Position numbers and translations under genes: made by a program. From Ridgeia piscesae (lineage: Eukaryota; Annelida; Polychaeta; Sabellida; Siboglinidae), in contig JAODUO010001324.1 of the NCBI GenBank assembly GCA_025642075.2, positions 17,501 through 81,500 on the forward strand: DNA of 64,000 bases, read 5' to 3'. Positions 11,661 to 25,637 of the stretch are shown here, one piece after another (position 1 is the stretch's first letter; each line of letters starts with the position of its first letter). Under the pieces are notes generated by a model that did not search any database, was not told the DNA's origin, and worked only from the letters and a program-made list of their open reading frames with translations.

Positions 11661-12020
11661 CCTTAGGGCAATCTACGAATGCCTTGGGTTAACATATAAG
11701 TGCCTTACGTCACCTTATGAGTGTCTTAGGTTAACATATGAGTGACTTACGTCACCTTATGAGTGTCTTAGATTAACATATGAGTGACTTACGTCACTTT
11801 ATGAGTGTCTTAGGTTAACATATGGTGACTTACGTCACCTTATGAGTGTCTTAGGTTAACATATGAGTGCCTTACGTCACCTTATGAGTGTCTTAGGTTA
11901 ACATATGAGTGACTTACGTCACTTTATAAGTGTCTTAGGTTAACATATGGTGACTTACGTCACCTTATGAGTATATTAGGTTAACATATGAGTGCCTTAC
12001 CTCAACCTATGAGTATATTG
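11661..12020. repeat. Minisatellite with 44-bp higher-order unit built of two 22-bp halves
   Basis: Alternating halves CTTACGTCACCTTATGAGTG-TC and TTAGGTTAACATATGAGTGA-CT form a 44-bp dimer repeated about eight times. Both halves keep the ATGAGTG core of the adjoining older array, so this looks like a dimer that homogenised after divergence of monomers. One-base deletions (TATGGTGAC) recur at 11,821 and 11,946, showing block copying. Confidence 0.92.
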
Positions 12021-12404
12021 ATCTTGGTATGTGATCTGTAATTTTTAGTCCGTGATAGACATGGTGATGGACAGTGACAGATAGGAAGACTACTTTGTCT
12101 AGCTTGTGCCAACATTGGACCAACAATCGACTACTTTAAATATATCGCCAATATTCTCTTTTATACATATTGTGTTGTTTTTTGCTAAATATCTTAACTT
12201 CATGCATTGTTTCATTATGTCAACTCTGTATGCATTTCGTTCAAGAAAAACCTAACCACCAACAGAACAAAGTGTATAAGGCAACATAATAGCAATACAA
12301 TGTTGGATTAAGATTGTCATTATTGAATATAGTATAATTACTTTGATGTCCACAAATATATACAAGTGATGTTAGGTGTACTACTTGATGCGGACATATT
12401 TGTA
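12021..12404. other. No gene recognised
   Basis: AT-rich single-copy-looking sequence between the minisatellite and a LINE remnant. No coding frame or repeat signature was found. Confidence 0.4.
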
Positions 12405-13290
12405 TATTTGTTTTATGGATTACACAAAGGCGTTTGACAGAGCTCGTCATGAAGAAATCATAAATACGGGAGAGTTTAAACATTAGCGGGAAAGATCTAC
12501 GAGTTGTGAGAAATCTATACTTCAATTAGGAGAATATGGCGTAAATTATTATGAGATGAAGACGACACTGTACTAGTTGCTGAGAGTGGGATAAACCCTC
12601 AACAGATGCTAGATACAGTAATAATTGAAAGTATGAAAAGCTGGATAATACAAAAACAAAAACGTTGGTCATCTCAAACAATGCATTACTCTCCCATATG
12701 CCGCACAGTAACATATGGCACTATCGTAAAGCAAGTCCAAACATGTAGTTATCTTCGATCAATAATAACGTCTGCGAAATTGAGGTCAAGAGAAGAATTG
12801 CACAGGCCAAGGCTACTTTCAGTAATATGAAAAACAAAACATAACACACAAAACATATCGCATGAGGTGAGAAAATATGTATTACAGTGTTAAATCCAAT
12901 AGCATATTATTATATGATTGATAATCCTGGGCATTAAGTAAATGCACGCAACATACCATTGAAACAACTGACATGTTTTTAACGAAGAATGGTGAAGTTT
13001 CCAAACAAAGCAAAGAAGAATTCCTAAGGACAGCTAACTACAAAACTAAGAAATACTAGAACAAGACGGGCACAACGAATAGGGCACATCAGGAGAAAAA
13101 TATTTAGAACGTCTAGTAAATTTAGATTAAAGGGAAAAGATTAAGAGACGCCAGAAAAATAGTTGATATACTGTCAACATGGCGTGGAATGAGCACAACA
13201 GAACTAATAAGATAAGACCAACTAGTGACCGTGAAGTTTAGAGGGCCATGATCGCCGACGCCTGGAACAGCGCCTAGAAGAAAAAATAGA
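12405..13290 (+). mobile_element. LINE fragment, reverse transcriptase to C-terminus, internally deleted
   Basis: Begins with a YTKAFDRARHEEII motif (12,415) and a DLRVVRNLYFN motif. It then jumps directly to the end of the catalytic box (EDDTVLVAES, 12,555), so the block around the YADD motif is deleted. Further on come EVEIKRRIAQAKATFSNMKN (12,780) and a C-terminal GHIRRK-like / GKRLRDARK stretch (13,085-13,160). These are typical of RTE-type or related endonuclease-reverse transcriptases of invertebrates. Many stops; inactive. Confidence 0.8.
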
Positions 13291-13670
13291 CATACGTAAC
13301 ATTCTGGAGTGTTTATATACATGATTGCTTATTTGGGTTGCAAATAATAATTCCATCTATGCTGTACGTTAAAACCGGAGGTGATGAGTTCCTTCCTGAC
13401 ACATTGTATTTCAAACATAGTGTATATTCGAACAAATTTTAAATGTTTGTGTATATCGCTGTTTGGTGTTAAATTATGGAACTCATATGATGACAATTTT
13501 AGTAGTTATATTAACGTTCCAATTTTGGAAAAAGAGTGAAGACATTATTTCTAAACAGTTCTCTTACACAACGGTAACACAGAAATGGTGATAATACATA
13601 CATAATTTATGAATAAATGGGATATTGTTCAATGTTGTTACACAGCGGTTTGCTACGAATCCTGAAAAAT

Positions 13671-13671
<1 letters not shown>

Positions 13672-13734
<63 letters not shown>

Positions 13735-13740
13735 ATATAA
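13672..13740. repeat. (AT)n microsatellite
   Basis: AT dinucleotide run with one phase break (TATTATAT) near 13,722. Confidence 0.95.
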
Positions 13741-15468
13741 GCAGTTATATATTCCCTATTGTTACGTGTAATAGAGACGATATAGGGCCTGCAAGTGGGT
13801 CACGATACATGGCGTGACTCCGCGCGACTGGAGCTTATTGGGGACTAAGCGAGACTAATTGGGGACTGGACACAAGAATAATATTCTAACGATGGATGAC
13901 AATTGTAGCTTCCGACTGAAGAATAGTAGGAAAATCAGTTCATAAATATCTTGTGTTATACGTTTCTTATCTTAAATGTCCGATGTAATATTGAGTTTAC
14001 CACACTATCATAGACACATAGCGATTTACGTAGTGCAGATAATCGACACGATGCTAGGCTGTATGTGTCTTTTACGGGATTTGCGTTTTGTATTGCTATA
14101 CGTTGTGGTTTCGATAAGCACTTATATCTGACAAGTTGTCTAAATGCACATAATCATAACACATGTATACGTTTGGCCCAAACAGGTTGTACTGCGCGAA
14201 AACTGGCACTCTTCATTATTAGTCAAGATCGCCAAACACAAGTACTTTCCGCTATTGCCATGGCAACCACCATAATAATGGATTAAAATTCATGATTTCC
14301 GTGATCATTGTCACCGACAAAATATTCCACTGCTTCTGCTTGTAATAATTCTTCGGACAATATAACTGAAATACGCTATTTCGGGACAGTCCGTTTATTA
14401 CGACCAAAACAAAGCAAAGTCCTACATGTTAACATGGAGTATATGGACCTCCTGCCCCCAACTGCCCCCAGCCTCGTTTTCGCGCGCGAGACTTGCACGC
14501 CCTATAGACAGCGTTGTGCCTATAGTGCATGTGTCGTCACGTCTGACCGACTTGTGACCATATAGTGAGAATGAGGACAAGTGACCGCATGGTATTCCGG
14601 AACACTAGATTCGCATGCCAATAACATTTTGAAACACACGAAACGACAACGACAAATGTGCAACGTGTAGGACGCAACTATGGTACGTACAACAACGTGT
14701 TTCTATATAAACAGTTATATTAGTTATTCAGCTGGCGCATGGTTTCTGCAGAGAACGTGACATGCAGCTACATGATATACATTTTCTGGCGGCCATGATA
14801 TGTGTGCATACGTGTATCAATACGGGTCCTAATAATTCTAAATGAGAAACCAAGTAAATGCAATATAAATCAGTGTAGAATCAAATTCCAAATAGCTTCG
14901 GGATGATCCATTACGAACTACTGAAGTTTGGGGAGAAATGTAGCGTGTGGCCCTAACAAAAACATAGTACATTTGGTCACACAAAAGATCACATAAAACT
15001 GCTCACACTATAGGTTTACTCCAAACGTTAATCACACACTAATTAACATATTGTCACAATTAAACAGTGGTAGTTTTAAACGGAGAGCAGCTGGTTAACA
15101 TCTGACACTATTATACCTATTCTAACCACGCCGTGTACCAAACGATATTAAACTAATGTTTGATGATATTTATCTTTAACATTAAGTTGGGATCGAGAAT
15201 AATATATTCGTAGATTGTGCATGTTTTGGTAGTGTCTGGGGATTGTGCACCGCAAATATATTTAACGTTACACTTATAAATTAAAGTGTACATTCGGAAA
15301 GATAAACACATCAAAAGAAAACGAATATCATGCTTGTTTTTCAAATGTGAAGCAACATACACACACACATTTTTAAAGCATTTCTATGGCAGAGACCATT
15401 TGTCACGCCCAGTCTCGAGCCTGATCATTATTAATTAGATCCACGTGATATTCAATACAATTCACAGC
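13741..15468. other. No gene recognised
   Basis: About 1.7 kb with only short open frames. No domain, splice-bounded exon, RNA gene or repeat that I recognise. Confidence 0.4.
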
Positions 15469-15469
15469 G

Positions 15470-16612
<1,143 letters not shown>

Positions 16613-16631
16613 CACACACACACACACACAC

Positions 16632-16692
<61 letters not shown>
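16613..16692. repeat. Compound (CA)n(TA)n microsatellite
   Basis: About 11 CA repeats followed by about 28 AT repeats. Confidence 0.95.
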
Positions 16693-16694
<2 letters not shown>

Positions 16695-17243
16695 CCTATT
16701 GAGTTGCTTTTCAGGTGCTGGGGGGTTATATATATGAAGAGATACTTTGCAAGGGTGTGGATTGCAAAAGTTAATCCCATCAATATGCGATTGGTTAGTG
16801 TTATGGTGATGTCATTGAAACCATGTTCCATTTTATTTATTATATTTTTGGTAAAGGTGGTGCCTCGGAGGCGCGACCAAGTTGAAATGAGTTCCCTGGA
16901 GAGCTTCACTGTAAGACAAGGCATACTTCCTCGTGTGGACTAAAGCTGGAAACTCTAATCATGGCATTGCGTTTGACCATATAAAATTATCTAGAGTCAA
17001 TCTTATGTATATGATAAGGTTTCTAAAACAACATTAACATTACCTCAACATTAACTCATCAGCAATTTCTTGGCCACAAAACCTTAACATAGTAGACCGG
17101 ATAGATTTTATCAGTGGCATGTGCAACACTTACAAAAACAAATATGGTGCAATCAGTGATATTCTACAAACTATAAACCAAGACTGCTCTAGCAAGTGTA
17201 ATTTCAAAGATGCTGAGAACGATTTAATTAACAAAATGATGTA

Positions 17244-17345
<102 letters not shown>

Positions 17346-17460
17346 GAATAGGAACTCACATACAATATTCGTATCACCTGTTGAAACAGGTGAGGAGGAA
17401 ACGTAAAATTGCGAAAGCTGTTCGAATTGTCAATAAAGGTAGACAAACGCTGGGTAGATC

Positions 17461-17990
17461 ATGTCATGTTATATTACAGACTTTGTGGCCATAAGACTAA
17501 ACTCTCGGCTGGAAACATTAGAGAAAGACGCTGTCACGCTCACCAAAAAGGTTCAGTCACTAGAAGCGAAGGTTGAATTGTTGGAGTCCGAGGCGGACAA
17601 ACGAGAAAAATACAAGCGTCGTCAGAACCTCCGGTTCTCCGCCATTGCCGAAGCAGCTAACGAAAGCACAACGAATTAGTGACTAATCTAATACATAAAC
17701 TGGGACTGAATGACATAGGAACGAAAGAACTGGATAGAAGTCAGAGACTTGGAGAAAAAACTGACGAACACGGACACCCGGGTAAACGGTCGATAATCGT
17801 ACTGTCCTGGAATGAGGCGGTGAGGGACGCCGCACCAAACTCAAGGTGCACAATCACAAACATCCAGACGATCGAAAGACCTCACAGCGAAGAGAGCGGC
17901 ACTTGCATACAACACAAAGAAGATCAGCGACTGCTGGATTTAAGCGGGAAGAATCATAACGAACACAAACGAGGGATTGGTTAAAGAAAT
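17461..17990 (+). pseudogene. LINE ORF1-like coiled-coil protein, frameshifted
   Basis: The first part reads as a heptad-rich coiled coil (LETLEKDAVTLTKKVQSLEA, about 17,510-17,600), then a basic RRQNLRFSAI motif (17,617). A frameshift near 17,675 moves the reading into a second frame with KLGLNDIGTKELDRSQRLG (17,695) and RSIIVLSWNEAVRDA (17,790). This order of coiled coil, RRQNLR, then a DRSHRLG-type and RPIIVRF-type segment is that of LINE ORF1 RNA-binding proteins. No start or full C-terminus can be fixed. Confidence 0.78.
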
Positions 17991-18809
17991 CCTCTCTGAA
18001 AATTACTTGGTTATGCACTAAACCGAACATTATGCGAAACTTTAGTGGGCCTCTGAATTAAGTACTGAACTAGTTACTATATATCATGTTACAACTGCGA
18101 TTTCTTATTATTTCATAATCACAAACAATTTGTTGTGTTCTATTTTGATAAACACATTCAATCAAATATATTATTACTGAGTTTTCGGACTATATTGTAT
18201 AATTGCTGATATGTGTTAGAATAATTATCCTGATGTGTTTCTGCAATATATTATGTTGTCTGCTACATATTATTAATCATGTTTATGTAATTAAAAGTTT
18301 GCGTTTAAACTTTAACAGGACATCTGGTAGAAGAAGAAATCCACAGAACATTGGTGACTGCAACACAATCCTAATTACCTTCACTGTCATCACTGTCATT
18401 AGTCTTTTTTATCTTACCCAATGGACATCTCATGATGTTTTTGACTTTATGTCTAGTTGGCGTTTCTATGTGTTTTCGTTTTCAGACAACAATCCTTATG
18501 ATATATGTCTCCAACTAATGTTTTTGTTTAATACACCTTTATGTTACGATGGTACCCAACACTGGAAGTATTAAGCTGATTATGCATTTGTTTTACATAT
18601 GTTGCTATTTGATTTTTTTGCAGCTAGCAAATATCTACTGAATTGATTAAACAACATCACAAGCAAATATAGAAAAATGCTCACAGCATTAATATTATAT
18701 ATTCAGATTCAATATCAACAACATTACGGAGGTGTACACAAAAATGTCTTAAATAAAATGTTACATCTTAATAATGATGAAAACCTTGATAACGATAGTT
18801 AGCCAATAA

Positions 18810-19975
18810 TGAAAACTTCGTCGTACTGTGACACCGACAATTATAAATCACTGATCAATACAAACACAAATAGATTTAGCATATTGAGCACAAACTTTCA
18901 ATCTATTAACGCTAAATTTTATTAAATGGAGGCAATGTAATTATGCTTTCAGTGAAAATTGGGAAGGAGAATATGTTGAAATGACAGGGGACGGTCTTAT
19001 CAACCTTGAGATAGTTTGTAACATATACAGGCCTCCACCAGTTCTAAATTGTGACTACAAACAATGTATTGATGAATTTGCATCATTATTATCACAGATT
19101 GATTTTATCAAATCTGAAGTAATTATTGCAGGATATGTTAATATAAAGTTGCCTAAAATCAATGAAAAAGACTATTATAGTAAACTTTACGATACCATAA
19201 CAGGATTTAGTTTCTTCCCAAAAATAACATTCCCAAACAGATTCACTTCCCGAAATGGCACTTTGATCGAGAACTTGTTTTGCAAAAATAGTAAAGTAAT
19301 GCTAGAATCAATATGATGTATCCTAATCAAGTAATTATCTTACACCAATCAAATTTGATATTTTTATAAAGCTCCAGTCAAACCATTTCCTCCCAAATTA
19401 ATCAAAATACACTTTCCTAAGTGTATTTTGAAACAGCTATGTGGAACTTTGTCTGTGAAATAAACAACCCAAATATAATGGATAAATTATATCATAAACT
19501 TGTTCATGATCCTAATAATAATTACGAAATAATCACTGATGTGCATGGAAACGCAAACTGTACACACATGCCATACAAATATATCAAGATTAAGAAACAT
19601 AAACATAAACATTCTCATTGCATAACAAATCTATAAAATACAGAGACAACCTGAGTAATCAACTGATGTGTTTAAATCTAATTTCTATCGAACACTTGCC
19701 TAAAAAGCCAAATTTAAAAACAACTTATAATTGTATCCTAAAAGAAGTATTAGAGCAATCAATTATTAGTTTATGTATAGCTGTTTAAAACATACAAAAA
19801 TGACGCAAGACAAACTTGGAGAACTATTAACGAAATGTTACGAAGATCAAACAAAACACATTACTACCTACACAAGAATGGGGATAATACAATAACTAGT
19901 TATGTCGAAATTTCAAAAGATCCGAAAATATATGAATATGAAAACGGCCCAAAGAGCCACCCCCACACTTGTCAC
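18810..19975 (+). mobile_element. LINE endonuclease and linker remnant
   Basis: Starts with an NRFSILSTNFQSINAKF-like endonuclease N-terminus (18,870), then NIYRPPP (19,020), an AGYVNIKLPK segment where GDFN is expected (19,130) and a FPNRFTSRNGTLIENLFCK segment (19,235). A later basic linker with KNDARQTWRTINEML-type sequence lies at 19,800. The D of the GDFN-type motif has become Y, so the endonuclease would be dead even without the stops. Confidence 0.75.
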
Positions 19976-20390
19976 CTCAAAGCTGAAATACTTGATTTGA
20001 CTACTCCACGGATGTCCCGCATTTCAGCCGGTAAGTTTTCAACGCGTGCATACTACTGTCGCCCGCATTGTTTGTCGTGTTCTTAGGCGGTCTCAAATCA
20101 CACCTGTCCTTCGCGCTCTGCACTGGCTGTCTGAGAAATACCGTTTGCACCGACGAAGGACCATCCTACATCAAATAATGCTAGTGCATCACAACCCGCG
20201 AAGAACACTTTATTCTTAAAGTAGGCTGTTGCTTGACGTGCCGTTTTCTAAGACGCAGCTGGGGGATAGATTCTTCTTTTATGCATCCTCACACTGTAAA
20301 ACACTATGCCCGTTTCCGTACTCTTACCTACATCAACGGATGCATAAAAGATTAAACAATTAAAGACAATTTTTTATTTTTATTTTACTT
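19976..20390 (+). mobile_element. LINE 3'-end remnant of a different copy
   Basis: A C-terminal LINE segment (ITPVLRALHWLSEKYRLHRR, about 20,095-20,155) followed by a degenerate LWNSLP-type stretch near 20,290. It abuts the preceding LINE without its reverse transcriptase, so it is either an internal deletion or a second insertion. Confidence 0.65.
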
Positions 20391-20510
20391 ATTTATGAAA
20401 TTTGTATATATGTATTTCACATTTTGTAGATGATAGTTTATTTATCAATCCGCAATCTATAGTATATACCAGTAAAATTAACTGTTTTAATAAACAACTA
20501 AAACGTTCGT

Positions 20511-20597
20511 GTTCAAACAAGATTCCTTATTTCACAACTAATATTTGTTTTACTCACATTTTAGTATTAGTTGTGAAATAAGAACTGTTGTTTGAAT
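20511..20597. repeat. Hairpin-forming inverted repeat (MITE-like)
   Basis: Positions 20,511-20,543 and about 20,563-20,597 are inverted copies; both contain a CTTATTTCACAACTAATA-type core. The loop is about 20 bp. It has the size of a short fold-back element; no target-site duplication was confirmed. Confidence 0.8.
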
Positions 20598-20599
20598 AT

Positions 20600-21854
20600 T
20601 TTATTCTTCCAACTTGATGAACATTTATACGAATAGAAAATTCGTGTTTTAGCAGTTGAACTGGTATTAATTCCGCAATGCAAAGCCAAACGCCTCGGTA
20701 AGTATATTTAGCAGCGTTTCCCTCAACTGCAATGCACTAATTATTCTTTACATTATCGACTATATGGTTTACACACTTTAATAATACCGATAAATTAAGT
20801 AACAACAAATAAGGCAACTTATGTTTATGCAGTACTGTCTTTGCGTAAGCATATCAGCTTACGGTTTGCATATTGCATTTCTAGCAGCAGTTTTTGCAAC
20901 ATTTTGGGGTATATTGAGGTACAAACGCGAAAATCTCGATGGACAGCATCTCGACATCTTCGGCTATACGCACTTCCGCAGTTATCGTTATGTAACTTAC
21001 CTTTACTCAAAATACCGTTAGACAGCGCTTTGTGCAAGCAAATATTTATCACCATTACTTTCTCCATTCGCTTGCTTGCTATATATATATATAATGTAAT
21101 AATAATTAACTATTATCCTGACTACGATCTGCAGGAAATGATATGTTTTATTATAATATAATAATTATAGATTATATCATGTAGCGCCACATATATAATT
21201 GTTTGTGGTACTTCACAATATATTACTATTACAAAATTATACAATAAGAATAATACAACCCACAAGTAATATTTGTAAATAAATAATAAAAATACATGTG
21301 TCCATATAACCGGCGACCAAATCAATTGGTAACGCGATTGTTGCTTTCAACTGTTAGCAACAACCAGATCTGGTGCTGAACTGATATATGTATTGTTAGG
21401 ACTGTGTTTACGTCGTTCACTCAGCGATAGACAGTAAATATTTAATATTACTAAATCGACAACTTAGTATTCTTTACAACGACACAATCATTCAAATGGG
21501 TCGTGTACTTATTTGGTGCCTATCTTCCGTGATTTAATGAAAATGCGCGCCAAAATGACCTGTCAGCGTCGCGTGCTCCGGATGTCGCCGACATAAATTA
21601 CAGCAAATAAAAAACGCTCTTGTAAATATATGTGGATAATCATGATGTCTAGCCAATTAGAAAATGTGTTGGTTTATCCTGCAGATGTAGCAACACATCA
21701 CTGACAGAAGAGAAAGGAAAGTTACAATGTATGTGGGGCCTAAAATCTGTTGACTCGTGTCATCGCCCGAAATAAAACATAACTTATGAGTATGGAAATT
21801 ATGTTTTCTTCGACGATGTCGCATTGGTTTTTTTCTGACAAAATTTCTATTAAC
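20600..21854. other. No gene recognised
   Basis: Short frames on both strands without recognisable domains. A short palindromic AT run lies at 21,080-21,092. Confidence 0.4.
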
Positions 21855-22044
21855 ATCCCACAATGCGTATGCGATGTTTTCTTTGATAAAAGGCAAATTC
21901 TCCTGAGCAAGTCAGGTTCTGAACATATTGTATTTATTATATTGTCATAGCCATACTAAATAATTAACAAATGAGCTTCAGCTAAAGTTAACTATTAAAA
22001 TAAATGTATCATTGATACTAAGTGACATTACGAGAAAGTAGAGG

Positions 22045-22150
22045 TTGGGCGAAAGCCTCAGCATGCTGCTTCTACATCTGCCTGTCTTACGCTATCCTCT
22101 GCCGTATACCCTTCCGGTATTCGTCTAGTTCGTCTCTCCAATGTATCTCT
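22045..22150 (-). mobile_element. RTE-like LINE fragment, C-terminal
   Basis: About 105 bp homologous by eye to 48,365-48,475 in the same orientation (shared GCGAAAGCCTCAG, TGCTGCTTC and TCCTCTGCC blocks). It codes on the minus strand for part of the RTE C-terminus and is cut off on its right by (AT)n. Confidence 0.8.
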
Positions 22151-22156
22151 CTATAT

Positions 22157-22157
22157 A

Positions 22158-22235
<78 letters not shown>
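22157..22235. repeat. (AT)n microsatellite
   Basis: AT run with one ACAT interruption at about 22,171. Confidence 0.95.
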
Positions 22236-22242
<7 letters not shown>

Positions 22243-22865
22243 TCATTACCTACACTACCTACACTGCGAACTCAGTCCGAAATAGACGCGTTTTCACGTC
22301 TTTAAAAAGTCACGAGGAACAGGTTGTCGTCATATTATACAACTAAATTTATACATTTCTGATTTTACAAACATATTCAATTATGTTTTGTCATCTAAAC
22401 TTTGTTCGTCAAAATGATAAATCATCTAAATATTGGCTGCCTTGTGAGTGTCTTATTTTTCAATGACAATATAAGTAATAAATACAATCTGCACAGAACT
22501 CGACCTGCTCAGGAGAATTTGAGCTATTATTAAAGAAAACATCGCATACACATTGGGGATCTTACTGAAACCATGCAACCACACAACCTCTAGTGAATGT
22601 CAGATCTACGGGTTCTGTCTTTACTATAATCTTGATATTAGAACAGTGTGAATCTGAATCTCTGTCAATCTGCGGCATCTATGGGAATATGATAGAAAGA
22701 AAATAAAAACCGGGCAACTGAGTAAATGAGCAAGTTAATATATAAACTTTGCCTGAGATACAACATATATTGTTTTAATTACAGTGCATCATAATTGTAT
22801 TAAATGACCTAGTTTATCTTTACATATGGCGCTGTGAATTGTGTTAGATGTGGCGTTAATTGGTT

Positions 22866-23689
<824 letters not shown>

Positions 23690-23690
<1 letters not shown>

Positions 23691-24270
23691 TTTGTTATTT
23701 AAATATAATATTGGTATTGAATAATGGTCACTGTAGCTTTTCGCTAAATTGATCCTTTGAAAATGTAGTATGGCTGTCCATAATTACCGCCATGATGTCG
23801 TTGAGACATACTAGGTTATATAAATGACGTAATTTTACAATTATTTGTTGCATACAGGAGACCTCAGCATTTTTGCCTAATAGTAACATTCTATGTCTGT
23901 TATGGCCTCCCATTGGCCAATAACATGTTACTTCATAGCTTTGTTTTTATTATACGTAGGTATGTAGGTATTTTGTTTGTCTCGAACCACAAGAATGACA
24001 AATGACATATATTGTATAAAGAAATAAACAAGTAAAGGTAACTGTTGCTGGAAAGGGGATGAACAGAAGTGCAATACATATAATTATTATCGGGTTCAAC
24101 TCCAACCACCATATATACGTTTGAATAAGTATAATATAATGTAATAGTCAATTGCAATGTTTAGGGTTGACTGTTTTGTATAAATATGTATAAACTATTA
24201 TGTATACTGTTGAACAATATCATCAGTTTGTATTGTGCGAGAGTGTGTATATTGTTTCAATTTGTTTCAG
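23690..24270. other. No gene recognised; putative intron upstream of the exon at 24,271
   Basis: AT-rich sequence ending in a pyrimidine-rich stretch and TTTGTTTCAG. No coding segment recognised. Confidence 0.4.
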
Positions 24271-24723
24271 CGTTACGGGGTGCTGAAAGTGTTGACGCGA
24301 AAGTTCGCTGTGCTCTCTCTGCGTCCGTTCACGTGCTTATTTTGCGTTGTGCTTGTTCTGGTCGTCTATGTCGCTATTTCCACGTCTTCTACAGCGGTTG
24401 TAAAAAATGGTACACATTCCGAGATGGTGTGTGTAAAAAATGGTACACATTCCGAGACGGTGTGTGTACATAATTGTAAACATTCCGAGACGGTGTGTGT
24501 AAAACATTGTACACATTCCGAGATGGTGTGTGTGCCAATTTCGATGCGACGGATAACTGGAGGAAGCGCCACTGTCGCTCCATATAAAAAGGCACATGAT
24601 AGGCTGGCAAAGACGTTGCTCTCTGATATTGGATGCAGATATATCGTGCGACCAGTGCAACAGGAAAATAAAACAGAAAATGATTCACTGCTATCAAATG
24701 ATCACATCATCTATGCAAAAAAG
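24271..24723 (+). CDS. Putative coding exon: membrane-anchored protein with 11-residue repeats
   Basis: The exon is bounded by a strong acceptor (TTTGTTTCAG ending at 24,270) and donor (AAG/GTACGT at 24,723/24,724). It is 453 bp, exactly 151 codons, open throughout and phase 0 at both ends. It encodes a basic segment, one hydrophobic helix (CLFCVVLVLVVYVAIST, about residues 25-41), then four 11-residue repeats of the type VKNGTHSEMVC (33-bp units at about 24,399-24,531) with N-x-T glycosylation sites and paired cysteines, then about 60 residues ending YAKK. A short basic region, single anchor and glycosylated stem are what a type II Golgi enzyme exon looks like, but the protein is not recognised and no partner exon was found. 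There is no ATG before the helix in this frame, so the start would be in an upstream exon. Confidence 0.5.
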
Positions 24724-25630
24724 GTACGTATAAGATCATATTATTGAAAGGCCCTTGATGTATTACAGCCCCCTTCCCACTACATCTGCCAAGTTACCAA
24801 ACACGAAATCACGCAATATCTAGGATATTGATGCTGCCACCTAGTGGATACTCTTAGCAATCATACAACCAAAAGTTCAGAATAGTAACTGATGGGGAAC
24901 TGGGGAAGCTTCTGGATCGAATGTGTGTAATGAAACTCTGGGGACCACTCAGACATACGTCTCCATAAGACATCCTTGCTCGTTTCATACATGCACACGT
25001 ATGGTAGTGACCATTCCCAACTCGGGGCCTTTTGGCCTCAGGAATCCAGAAATCCCGTTTTCGGGCACGAAATCAAATTAATTCAAATATTGTGTCACTG
25101 TGGGGCCCAATATAGCAATCGTAGTTGACAGAAACATCGGGGAAGGCGATTGTATATGACTTAAGGGCTTGCCGCATTTCAATTCCTTAGTGTGAGCCAG
25201 TGCGTCGCAAAACGATGGAAAATCATCCTCCGCCTGACATATTCGTGTTGCAAATAAACACCTATGAACTTTTCGAAATGTATAAAAAAAAGCCTTTCCC
25301 TAGACAGAAAACTCTCCACGGCAATAAGCTTCAATTTGATACAAAGTGGACCTCTCTGTCTCGAAATGTATGCCTGCTATAGGTAAAAAGCCTAACGCAC
25401 CCCTTAAATCCCTAATATTTTATATATCGAATGTTGGATTTTCTAATGAGCTAGTATCGTTATTTTATAGACAATGAAATGTGGATTAACTTGTTGGAAT
25501 TTTGTTCAGTTTGAATGTGCACATTTTAATTATGTTGAAGGTCAATGTCAAAGACAAAAGTTAAGGTCAATGCATTTTCCCCCCATACATTAACCATGTG
25601 GCATGTAGTACCTCTACAGATGTAGTTTTT
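24724..25630. other. No gene recognised; possible intron
   Basis: Contains only short frames. It follows the GTACGT donor, so may be intronic if the exon is real. Confidence 0.35.
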
Positions 25631-25637
25631 CTATTCC

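Larger units (their letters stand above)
21855..22560. repeat. Inverted repeat pair with about 100-bp arms
   Basis: The left arm 21,855-21,951 is the reverse complement of 22,461-22,560 at roughly 80 percent identity by eye. The shared core contains CTCAGGAGAATTTG and AAAGAAAACATCGCATAC. The roughly 510-bp centre holds an RTE-like LINE fragment and a long (AT)n tract. Confidence 0.8.
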
